A stretch of DNA of 16,106 nt from Lachnoclostridium sp. UBA6558 (GTDB taxonomy: Bacteria > Bacillota > Clostridia > Lachnospirales > Lachnospiraceae), in assembly GCA_002434335.1 (NCBI GenBank), contig DJJW01000095.1:96416-112521 (forward strand), in the 5' to 3' direction. Below are positions 8,165 to 14,541 of this stretch, piece after piece. The notes under the pieces are model-generated. The model saw only the letters and a list, made by a program, of their open reading frames with translations, was not told where the DNA came from and did no database searches. A program made the translations under genes and the position numbers. Each line of letters begins with the position of its first letter. Position 1 is the stretch's first letter.

Positions 8165-8485
8165 TTATTTCGCAGCTTCTTTATAAGAGCAACAGTAATC
8201 ACTGAAGGTTCTTACAATAATCTTGAACTTGGAGTCAGCCGGAACTACAAAATTTTCTCCTGTTTTGTAAGTGGTATAGGAGGATTCTCCTGGCAGACAG
8301 ATATCCATTTCTCCTCCCAGGACTTCCATCATTTCCTCAGCTCCGGTAGCAAATTCATACTCACCTGCCAGCATAAATCCCAGAGTTTTTCTCTCTCCAT
8401 TCTTAAAATAAATTGTCCGGCTGGTTACCTTTCCGTCAAAATATACATTTGCCTCTTTTACTACATCCACATTTTCAAATTTCAT
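8165..8485 (-). CDS. ppnP: Pyrimidine/purine nucleoside phosphorylase (PpnP, DUF1255)
   Basis: Small 106-residue cupin-fold enzyme of the PpnP family (Escherichia coli YaiE). Members split several purine and pyrimidine nucleosides with phosphate to give the free base and ribose-1-phosphate. The sequence follows the family layout: ANVYFDGKVTSRTIYF near the N-terminus, the core LGFMLAGEYEFATGAEEMMEVLGGEMDICLPG, then ENFVVPADSKFKI and a C-terminal SDYCCSYKE that parallels the YLCRYL ending of YaiE. Length is as expected. Its ATG is only 3 bases after the proC stop, and its weak ribosome site (AAAGGAC) lies inside the end of proC, so its translation is probably coupled to proC. No functional link between nucleoside salvage and proline synthesis is obvious. 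Confidence 0.9.
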   Translation of the reverse strand: MKFENVDVVKEANVYFDGKVTSRTIYFKNGERKTLGFMLAGEYEFATGAEEMMEVLGGEMDICLPGESSYTTYKTGENFVVPADSKFKIIVRTFSDYCCSYKEAAK

Positions 8486-8488
8486 CTT

Positions 8489-9283
8489 TTAAAGTCCTTT
8501 CGATTTATTGGTGCAGGCTTTCATGGCTTCGATTACAGCACTGCGAAAACCCTTTTGTTCCAGTACTCTCACAGCCTCTATGGTAGTACCGCCCGGAGAA
8601 CATACCATATCTTTTAATTCACCGGGATGTTTACCTGTCTCCAGAACCATTTTAGCACTTCCATACACTGCCTGTGCAGCAAACTGATACGCCTGCGCTC
8701 TTGGCATTCCATCTGCAACAGCTGCATCTGCCATTGCTTCGATAAACATAAATACATACGCAGGTGAACTTCCGCTTACAGCTACTACAACATCCATCAG
8801 TTTCTCCGGTAATACTTCGACCTTGCCAAATCCTCTTAAAATCCTGCATGCAAGCTCCAGTTCGTCCGCTGTTACCAGGTCGTTGCTGCAAACTCCTGTT
8901 ATACCTTCCCCCACCAATGCAGGAGTATTCGGCATACAGCGGATCACTTTTAATGACCTTCCAAAGGTCTCTGACAGCCAGGCAAGGGTTTTACCGGGTG
9001 CTATTGTTACTATAATCTGATTATCCTTAATATAATCTTTGATTTCATTAATCACAGCTTCATAATATTGAGGTTTTACCGCTAAAAACAGGATATCTGC
9101 TTCATTTACTGCAGTCTTGTTATCGCTGCTTACCCTAATCTTTAATTGCTCCCTGGCTTTTTCCAGTGCCGGTGCATAAGTATCTGAAGCAATAATATCC
9201 TCAGCACTGCAGATCTTATTAGCTGTTATACCTCCAATCATAGCTGCTGCCATATTACCGCAACCGATAAATCCTAGTTTCAT
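8489..9283 (-). CDS. proC: Pyrroline-5-carboxylate reductase
   Basis: ProC reduces 1-pyrroline-5-carboxylate to proline with NAD(P)H, the last step of proline synthesis. At 264 residues it has the normal length. The Rossmann dinucleotide motif GFIGCGNMA is at 4-12, AVKPQ at 68-72, and MPNTPALVGEG at 118-127. The P5CR signature region runs from GSSPAYVFMFIEAMADAAV (171-189) to the substrate-site SPGGTTIEAV (229-238). The ATG at 9283 is preceded by AAAGGAAATGGT, a good ribosome site. It is followed 3 bases later by ppnP. A candidate promoter lies about 290 bases upstream at 9571-9599, with a possible 39-codon reading frame in between. Confidence 0.97.
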   Translation of the reverse strand: MKLGFIGCGNMAAAMIGGITANKICSAEDIIASDTYAPALEKAREQLKIRVSSDNKTAVNEADILFLAVKPQYYEAVINEIKDYIKDNQIIVTIAPGKTLAWLSETFGRSLKVIRCMPNTPALVGEGITGVCSNDLVTADELELACRILRGFGKVEVLPEKLMDVVVAVSGSSPAYVFMFIEAMADAAVADGMPRAQAYQFAAQAVYGSAKMVLETGKHPGELKDMVCSPGGTTIEAVRVLEQKGFRSAVIEAMKACTNKSKGL

Positions 9284-9391
9284 ACCATTTCCTTTCTGTA
9301 CTATTTATACTTTGTACATAGAATAATAAACTATTTCACCCGTTGTAACAGGGTTATTTCATTAGAATATAACTGAGAATATAACGGTTAA

Positions 9392-9511
9392 TTAAACAAA
9401 GGCTTTTTCTTCATTTCTGATAGCCCTATACCCAGAATAACAACATTTTTCATCCTTAAAATAATTGCTGTGTACAGCAGTTATTTCCTTGGTACTTATC
9501 TGTTCTGACAT
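9392..9511 (-). CDS. Possible 39-residue small protein
   Basis: I do not recognise this product. It would begin MSEQISTKEITAVHS at the ATG 9511-9509 and end in EEKAFV, with two adjacent cysteines (CC) near residues 23-24 and a charged composition. In its favour, a GTGAGGAATTC ribosome site sits at correct spacing directly upstream, and a promoter-like pair lies about 60 bases further on. Against it, it is short and there is no homology I can cite. The same frame is open upstream to 9625, but that longer version lacks a ribosome site. It sits in the leader of proC, so it could be an unrelated small protein, a leader peptide or a chance frame. Confidence 0.3.
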   Translation of the reverse strand: MSEQISTKEITAVHSNYFKDEKCCYSGYRAIRNEEKAFV

Positions 9512-9570
9512 GAATTCCTCACATTCTGACACATATATGGCAATACATGTCCAATTGTATATTGATAAGC

Positions 9571-9599
9571 AGTGTATCATAAATTCAAATTTATCACAA
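9571..9599 (-). promoter_or_regulatory. Candidate promoter for small ORF and proC-ppnP
   Basis: The minus strand reads TTGTGA (9599-9594), a 17-base spacer, then TACACT (9576-9571) preceded by TG to give an extended -10 (TGATACACT). Each hexamer matches consensus at four of six positions. Transcription would start near 9563, leaving about 50 bases to the small reading frame at 9511. It lies just outside the left foot of element D. Confidence 0.42.
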
Positions 9600-9662
9600 C
9601 ACAAAGGTGTGGAAAAGGTTGTCAAGACTTCCTTACAGCTCCTTCAATCTCAGCAAATTCGG

Positions 9663-9901
9663 AAAACCCGGCTTGCTCTTTGGGAGTTTTTATCTCGGAA
9701 AGGTTCCTTATGACACTTAAACTACAGGAATTGCGCCAAGTTCAGAATAAACCACTGTCTGAGCGTACAACACACTCCTGCCGTCACAACCAAATATACG
9801 CGAGTTTGGTTTATTCTGGACTGCCTTAAGCAATTTCTGCAGTTTTAGTGGAATAAGGGTTCTTCTCCGAACAAAAACGTACAAAGAGCAAGCCGGGTTT
9901 T
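9663..9901. repeat. Long hairpin element D
   Basis: A 239-base imperfect palindrome in the 775-base divergent gap between proC and the zinc-ribbon gene. The foot is a perfect 19-pair stem (9663-9681 with 9883-9901). The top is a perfect 12-pair stem (9743-9754 with 9807-9818). The stretches between pair imperfectly over the rest of both arms. The apical region 9755-9806 holds TGAGCG at 9760-9765 and GCGAGTT at 9800-9806, with GCGTA (9763-9767) able to pair with TACGC (9797-9801). The same two words form the loop of elements A and B. The arm around 9700-9720 resembles element C. No coding frame with a ribosome site is apparent. The remainder of the gap (9284-9391, 9600-9662, 9902-9970) shows nothing else I can name. 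Confidence 0.83.
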
Positions 9902-9970
9902 CGTACACTTCCAAAACCTAAAACTCCCCATCTTATAAAGGAATTGTAAATAGCATTATACATCTGATTA

Positions 9971-9979
9971 TGCTATACT
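9971..9979 (+). promoter_or_regulatory. Extended -10 promoter for the zinc-ribbon gene
   Basis: TGCTATACT matches the extended -10 form (TGn followed by TATACT, five of six matches). It lies 79 bases ahead of the start codon and outside element D. No good -35 hexamer is present at 17 or 18 bases, which extended -10 promoters can tolerate. Confidence 0.5.
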
Positions 9980-10058
9980 AAAAAATACTTATAAGCACTA
10001 CATCAAAATTTAAGCAACCAGAGTACTGCAACATTGACCGGAAAGGAATAATACTATT

Positions 10059-10436
10059 ATGTTCTTTATTATGGGTATTTCACAAGGAGAAAAAAGACTG
10101 TCCTTTCATCAAACCATGGTTTGTAAGGTCTGCGGTAAATTCGGCAGACTGGAGGTCTTTATGACTTATACTTACTTCACTCTGTTCTTTCTTCCGATAT
10201 TCCGCTGGAATGTCAAATATTATGCCACTGCTGCCTGCTGTGGTTCCGTATACTTGCTGGATAAAGACTTAGGGAAGAAAATAGCCAGAGGAGAAGCGGT
10301 TACCTTAACCAATGAAGACCTGATAAACACCGTACATCAGAGTAATTATGGCGGAGATTTGCACTGTTCACGCTGTGGATATCAATGCAGTTCTGATTTT
10401 ATATATTGTCCGAAATGCGGTAACAGGCTTCTATAA
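10059..10436 (+). CDS. Small zinc-ribbon protein
   Basis: A 125-residue protein with two cysteine clusters. The first has CKVC at 22-25 and a CC pair at 60-61. The second is a compact C-terminal ribbon with CSRC at 103-106 and CPKC at 117-120, plus C110. Between the first cysteines is a short hydrophobic stretch (TYFTLFFLPIF, about 38-48). The opening MFFIMGISQGEK and this layout resemble the zinc_ribbon_15-type proteins common in Firmicutes, which have no established function. Zinc binding is inferred from the CxxC pairs. The ATG at 10059 is 11 bases from an AAAGGA ribosome site, slightly long; a second ATG at 10071 would be further away. The gene stands alone, with an extended -10 promoter upstream and an intrinsic terminator 41 bases after its stop. 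Confidence 0.82.
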   Translation: MFFIMGISQGEKRLSFHQTMVCKVCGKFGRLEVFMTYTYFTLFFLPIFRWNVKYYATAACCGSVYLLDKDLGKKIARGEAVTLTNEDLINTVHQSNYGGDLHCSRCGYQCSSDFIYCPKCGNRLL

Positions 10437-10476
10437 TAAGTCAGTACTTGCCTTAACTTATTAACTTCATATGCAA

Positions 10477-10528
10477 AAAATTGCCGTAGCAGAAAATATG
10501 AAATCATCTGCTACGGCAATTTTCTTTG
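10477..10528 (+). terminator. Intrinsic terminator of the zinc-ribbon gene
   Basis: A perfect 17-pair stem (10477-10493 with 10507-10523) encloses a 13-base loop and is followed by a T-rich run (TTTTCTTTG). The left arm begins with A's, so the same structure gives a U-run on the minus strand too and could also stop leftward transcription from the sugar operon. Confidence 0.9.
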
Positions 10529-10641
10529 TACAAGCTTACTATCGAATTCACCACTCTGGGGAATCGAAGACTTAAGTACATGGCTTTCATACTGCCAGTA
10601 AACCAAAGTCCTATCTTTTAAACTATCACATCATCAATATT

Positions 10642-10667
10642 GAAACAAGTGTCAAAAGCCTTGTTTC
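10642..10667. other. Small perfect hairpin next to element B
   Basis: GAAACAAG (10642-10649) pairs perfectly with CTTGTTTC (10660-10667) across a 10-base loop, 11 bases before element B. There is no clear T-run on either strand, so a terminator role is doubtful. The rest of 10529-10677 shows nothing I recognise. Confidence 0.45.
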
Positions 10668-10677
10668 CATATAGTAT

Positions 10678-10910
10678 CAGGCGAATTGCACAAAGCTGAA
10701 AGAACGAATGCGCCTATGGAAAGGGATTAGAAGTCCTTTTCTCTGGATATTTTGTGCTATCCTGTAAAACAGATTGTTTGAGCGCAGCGAGTTATCTGTT
10801 TTACAGGATGACCAGCACAAAATATTCAGAGAATTAGGACTTCTTATCCCTCGGAATCGAAGCATGAGTTCTTTCTGCTTTGTGCATTTCGCCGTCCCCT
10901 TGTGAAAAAC
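10678..10910 (+). repeat. Hairpin repeat element B (copy 2 of 2)
   Basis: The second copy of element A, same orientation, lies between the convergent zinc-ribbon and sugar-binding-protein genes. The outer stem pairs 10680-10705 with 10868-10893 (two mismatches). The middle stem pairs 10723-10758 with 10814-10850. The inner stem pairs 10759-10774 with 10794-10809 (perfect, 16 pairs). The apical loop 10775-10793 is identical to that of A, as is the tail 10894-10910. Homology with A ends sharply just outside the left foot and after the tail. Stem differences from A are largely compensated. It is positioned downstream of the sugar-binding-protein gene, where it could also influence 3'-end formation, but it lacks a terminator T-run. 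The 94 bases between it and that gene hold nothing I can name. Confidence 0.92.
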
Positions 10911-11004
10911 CAGCCTTTCACCACTCACTCAAATTCTACCGGCGTATGTATCTTATACTACTCCTGCCCCTTATAGAATCCCCTTGAAACTAATTTATTT
11001 CTGT

Positions 11005-12513
11005 TTATTGCGCCTTAAGAACTTCCATCGCAGCTGCATTTGCCGCATTTGCTTTTTCAGTCAAATCCGGTGCAAGATCATGCGCATTCACACCATTGTT
11101 TAATACCTCATTCTCAGCTCCTGCATATCCTTCTGCAATAAAGGTACCAAATCCCGGAATAATTGTTCCGCCATAAGGTATGGGTTCTTTGCAATTTGCA
11201 AGGAAAGCATCAAAATATGGTCCTCTTCCGTAAGCATCGTCTGCTCCAGGGAAGAAGGTTCTCACTTTATCCCAAACAGCAGTACTTAAAGTAATAGGAA
11301 GTCCATCCATGGAAAGCTTTGTGCCGTCAGCATTTGACAGTGTACTGTAAGCATCCAGCTTCGCCATCCAGCCTTCTTCGTTCCAGTTCATGAATTTTAA
11401 TAACTCATAGGCTTCTCTTGGATGTTCGGTAGCAGAAGAAATTCCGCCAAAGTCAAGAGTTCCCATGGAGTGGCTGCTTGTTGTTCCTTTTGCTCTGGGC
11501 ACATTGTAAGGAACATATACAAGACCAAGATCTAAGTATTCCTGTGTAGCAAATAAGTTATTGAATGTCCACCATGCATCGAACTGATAAGCAACCTTAC
11601 CGGAGTAACCTGCCCACATGGTTCTGTCACCAAAGGCTGCTTCTGCTTCATCGGAATCATAAGCAGGTGCATGATATTTTCCATTTACAAGTTCAGCCTG
11701 CATGTTAAGTCCGTCAGCCCAGTTTGTCATATCAAACTTAGTACCGTCCCATCCAAACTCGCCCCATACATTATCATCAGATGCAACAGGGTACCAGGTT
11801 ACAATTGTTCTGTACTGGTTAAAGCCGTATATTCCCTGCTCGGGAACTGTCATCTTCTTGATGGATTCAATCATATCTTCCCAGGTCCAGTCAGTGGAAG
11901 GCATTTCTACATTTAATTTATCAAATACAGTCTTGTTGGCATATACTACTTCAGGGAAGAATTTAACGGGAGTAGCCCATTTCTTATCTGTTCCGTAATA
12001 GCCGAACTTTCCTTCATTTATGGTTGTCAGAACATTATCTGCTTCCGGATCATTCTCCCAATACTCTGTCATATCACCTAAAAGCTGATTGTTAATAGCA
12101 AAATCACACTCACCTAAAATCCAGAATGCATCAGGCATCTGACCCGTAGCCACCAGATTTAACAAGGAATCATTGTATCCATCTAAGGCAAGAGTAACTA
12201 CTTCTACCTTAATATTGGGATACTTCTTCATAAACTGTTCTGCCAGGTATTTTGTCAGAACTTCATTCTCCCAGGATACATAAGTTAATGTTATCTCATC
12301 CGTTGTCATTGGCGGTAAAGATTTTTCAGCAGCTGCAGGTTCACTATCCCCTTCTGCCGGTGTTGTTTCTGCTGCATTTCCCCCATTGTTTGTACTTACT
12401 TCCACACCGTTTTGTCCGCCAGTGGTGTTTTTGTTACCTGAGCTGCAGGCAGCCATAGAAATAACCATAGTAAGTACAAGTAAAAGACTTAATACCTTTT
12501 TCATGTTTCGCAT
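11005..12513 (-). CDS. Sugar ABC transporter substrate-binding lipoprotein
   Basis: Family 1 extracellular solute-binding protein of 502 residues that would capture a sugar or oligosaccharide outside the cell and deliver it to the two permeases upstream. It has a lysine-containing start, a hydrophobic signal core (about 7-20) and a lipobox ending at C23 (MAAC), so it should be a membrane-anchored lipoprotein. A low-complexity Ser/Gly/Asn/Ala/Glu-rich linker follows (about 24-65). The mature domain has the typical LTYVSWENEVLTKYLAEQFMKKYPNIKVEV start and many tryptophans, as is usual for sugar binding. The ATG at 12513 has AAGGAGG 9 bases upstream; the downstream ATG (MKKVL) would be too far away. 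It lies 55 bases after the MalG-like gene and is last in the operon. The substrate cannot be read from sequence. Confidence 0.93.
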   Translation of the reverse strand: MRNMKKVLSLLLVLTMVISMAACSSGNKNTTGGQNGVEVSTNNGGNAAETTPAEGDSEPAAAEKSLPPMTTDEITLTYVSWENEVLTKYLAEQFMKKYPNIKVEVVTLALDGYNDSLLNLVATGQMPDAFWILGECDFAINNQLLGDMTEYWENDPEADNVLTTINEGKFGYYGTDKKWATPVKFFPEVVYANKTVFDKLNVEMPSTDWTWEDMIESIKKMTVPEQGIYGFNQYRTIVTWYPVASDDNVWGEFGWDGTKFDMTNWADGLNMQAELVNGKYHAPAYDSDEAEAAFGDRTMWAGYSGKVAYQFDAWWTFNNLFATQEYLDLGLVYVPYNVPRAKGTTSSHSMGTLDFGGISSATEHPREAYELLKFMNWNEEGWMAKLDAYSTLSNADGTKLSMDGLPITLSTAVWDKVRTFFPGADDAYGRGPYFDAFLANCKEPIPYGGTIIPGFGTFIAEGYAGAENEVLNNGVNAHDLAPDLTEKANAANAAAMEVLKAQ

Positions 12514-12568
12514 TTAAAACATCCTCCTTTTTTGTTATCCATTTATTAGAATAGAAGCTTTCGCCTCA

Positions 12569-13561
12569 TTATTCTCCTGTGATTCCCGTACGGTCAATAC
12601 TCTCTACAAAATACTTTTGCAGAAAGACGTACATCAGTAACAGCGGCAGTATACTTAACATGGTGCCTGCCATTTTTATGGATTCATTGATATTCCCCAA
12701 TTGCTGCTGACTACCCTGATTATATTGTTCATAGATACTCTCAAAGTTTTTCAGCTCCACTACAAGGGAGGTCCAGGCATTGGCACTGCTGGTTCCCTTT
12801 CCGGATATAAACAGCGTTGTTAGATAAGATTCATTCCAGTACCATACAATAGAAAATAAAAATACTACAAGTATAGCTGGTGCTGCCGACGGTAGGGAGA
12901 TTCTGAAAAAGGACCTGAAATAACCGGCACCGTCGATATGGGCAGCTTCAATTAATGCCTGGGGCACTTGTTTAAAAAATTGATAAAAAATCAGGATAAA
13001 AATCTGTGCTTTAATGCCCTGCCCCAGTAAGGCCGGAAGGTTAAAGGCATGGAGCGTTCCAATCAGTTTTAGATTGGTAAACAATACATAGGTAGGCATC
13101 ATGGTAACCTGTGCCGGCAATATAAAGGAAAATATCAGGATTACCAGCATGATTTTCTTACCCCTGAATTCAAACCTTGCAAAACCATAGCCTATCACCG
13201 CACAAGTTGCAACCTGCAGCAGTGTGGGCAGTCCGGCAAGGATTATACTGTCCTTTAGAGAATTCCAGAAATTCATAACCTTAAAAGCATTCTTATAATT
13301 CCCCATATAAAATTGTGAAGGAATCCATTTGATTGAAGCATCCAGCAAATCATCCAGGGACATAAGGCTGGTGCTGATCATATATAGTAAAGGATAAAGA
13401 TATACAAAACCAATACCGATTAACAGAATATACTTAATCAGCATGGGCAGGAAGCCCTGTCTGTCCTTGGAACCCATCATATATTTTTTCAGCTTATCCT
13501 TATTAAGTTTGGGAGCCACAAAGTTAACTTTATCGTTTAGTTTCAGCTTATTCGTTTTCAA
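12569..13561 (-). CDS. Sugar ABC transporter permease, MalG type
   Basis: Inner-membrane permease of 330 residues in the carbohydrate uptake CUT1 family. After an N-terminal cytoplasmic stretch of about 40 residues, longer than usual and lysine-rich, come six hydrophobic segments, the first at about 42-64. The ATPase-contacting EAA loop is at 205-223 (EAAHIDGAGYFRSFFRISL). The C-terminus ends in the MalG-style FVESIDRTGITGE. Its ATG overlaps the preceding permease stop by four bases (ATGA), a sign of translational coupling, and GGGAGGG lies 6 bases upstream. It pairs with the MalF-like protein to form the transmembrane channel. Confidence 0.94.
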   Translation of the reverse strand: MKTNKLKLNDKVNFVAPKLNKDKLKKYMMGSKDRQGFLPMLIKYILLIGIGFVYLYPLLYMISTSLMSLDDLLDASIKWIPSQFYMGNYKNAFKVMNFWNSLKDSIILAGLPTLLQVATCAVIGYGFARFEFRGKKIMLVILIFSFILPAQVTMMPTYVLFTNLKLIGTLHAFNLPALLGQGIKAQIFILIFYQFFKQVPQALIEAAHIDGAGYFRSFFRISLPSAAPAILVVFLFSIVWYWNESYLTTLFISGKGTSSANAWTSLVVELKNFESIYEQYNQGSQQQLGNINESIKMAGTMLSILPLLLMYVFLQKYFVESIDRTGITGE

Positions 13562-14541
13562 TTGCTTCCCTCCCTTTTTAAGCCTTTTCTACGTCTTTCC
13601 TGTCTGTTCCTTAACTGACGTCTTTCCTTCTCAAGCTTCTGAATCCTCTTCTTTTCTTTTTTGACTTCTGTTATGTAATTATCTTTTTTATTCCTTAATA
13701 ATAATGCAATGAAAATTACCAGAAGGCATACCACCAGGGAATATACCCAGGCTTTAGCAGAAGCAAAGCCATAACCTCTGTTTATTGCGAACATATCGTT
13801 GTAAATGGAGGTAATGATAACATTCTGCTCGTTATTGGACAGAAAGATTACGGTATAAACTGCATTGAGCAGAATCATCGGTTTAATTGTCGGCAGGGTT
13901 ATCTTCCAGAAGCATTCCCAGCCGGAACCACCGTCGATCTTAGCCGCTTCATAAAGAGTACTGTCTATCTTCTGAATAGCTGCCAGAAATATGAGTATCT
14001 GCACTCCGGAATACCAGAGCACCATTATCATATTGTTAAACAGTCCTACTATGGGTTCTACCAGAAAATTCGGCAGCAGGTCCCCCAATATGGAGGTAAT
14101 GGCAGATACATTCATTGCCGGGATGCTGGCAGCTCCCTGATCGGCCAGCTGTGCCATAACCGGTCCGCTTACTACGATAACCGGCAGGAAATAAATCGTT
14201 CGAAAGAGTCCCTTACCTTTCATCTTTCCATTTAACAGCTTTGCTATAATCAAAGAGAACACCACGATAACCGGTACGGATAACAGGGTATCCAGCAGAT
14301 ATCCTGTTAGATCTTCCAGGAATAGTGGGTCCAAACGAAAGATATCCGTATAATTTTGAAATTTAATAAATTGAAAAACTCTTCCCTTTGGAGTAATTTT
14401 TACATTTTGCAGACTGTAGTAAAAGGACTGTATCAAAGGAACAATCAGAAAGACCAATGCGCCTAACATCCAGGGTGCTACAAATACGTACCCCATCAGG
14501 GATTCTCTTCTTTTTAACTTACTTTTTCTGTTCTTCTTCAT
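13558..14541 (-). CDS. Sugar ABC transporter permease, MalF type
   Basis: Inner-membrane permease of 327 residues, partner of the MalG-like protein. It has a basic N-terminus (MKKNRKSKLKRR), a first membrane segment at about 17-42, and further segments ending near 283. The EAA loop at 198-216 (EAAKIDGGSGWECFWKITL) is the contact site for the ABC ATPase. Unusual is a C-terminal tail of about 40 residues (285-327) that is almost entirely Lys, Arg, Glu and Gln and probably helical or coiled-coil; typical relatives stop soon after the last membrane segment. Its ATG shares one base with the DUF5696 stop (TAATG), and AAGGTAGGTGA provides the ribosome site, so the genes are translationally coupled. 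It overlaps the next permease by four bases. Confidence 0.93.
   Translation of the reverse strand: MKKNRKSKLKRRESLMGYVFVAPWMLGALVFLIVPLIQSFYYSLQNVKITPKGRVFQFIKFQNYTDIFRLDPLFLEDLTGYLLDTLLSVPVIVVFSLIIAKLLNGKMKGKGLFRTIYFLPVIVVSGPVMAQLADQGAASIPAMNVSAITSILGDLLPNFLVEPIVGLFNNMIMVLWYSGVQILIFLAAIQKIDSTLYEAAKIDGGSGWECFWKITLPTIKPMILLNAVYTVIFLSNNEQNVIITSIYNDMFAINRGYGFASAKAWVYSLVVCLLVIFIALLLRNKKDNYITEVKKEKKRIQKLEKERRQLRNRQERRRKGLKREGSN

Noticed and set aside
8147..8166. GCTTATGGCATAAGC followed by ATTTTTATTT as a terminator
   Set aside because: The stem is only about six pairs and its T-run is on the plus strand, where no gene ends. It overlaps the end of ppnP, which reads the other way.
9572..9914. Open frames on both strands over element D (9572-9829 plus, 9717-9914 minus)
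   Set aside because: They follow from the palindromic sequence, lack ribosome sites and show no recognisable protein features.
7546..10679. CRISPR array, tRNA or rRNA genes in the intergenic regions
   Set aside because: No regularly spaced short direct repeats, no cloverleaf ending in CCA, and no rRNA-like sequence were seen.
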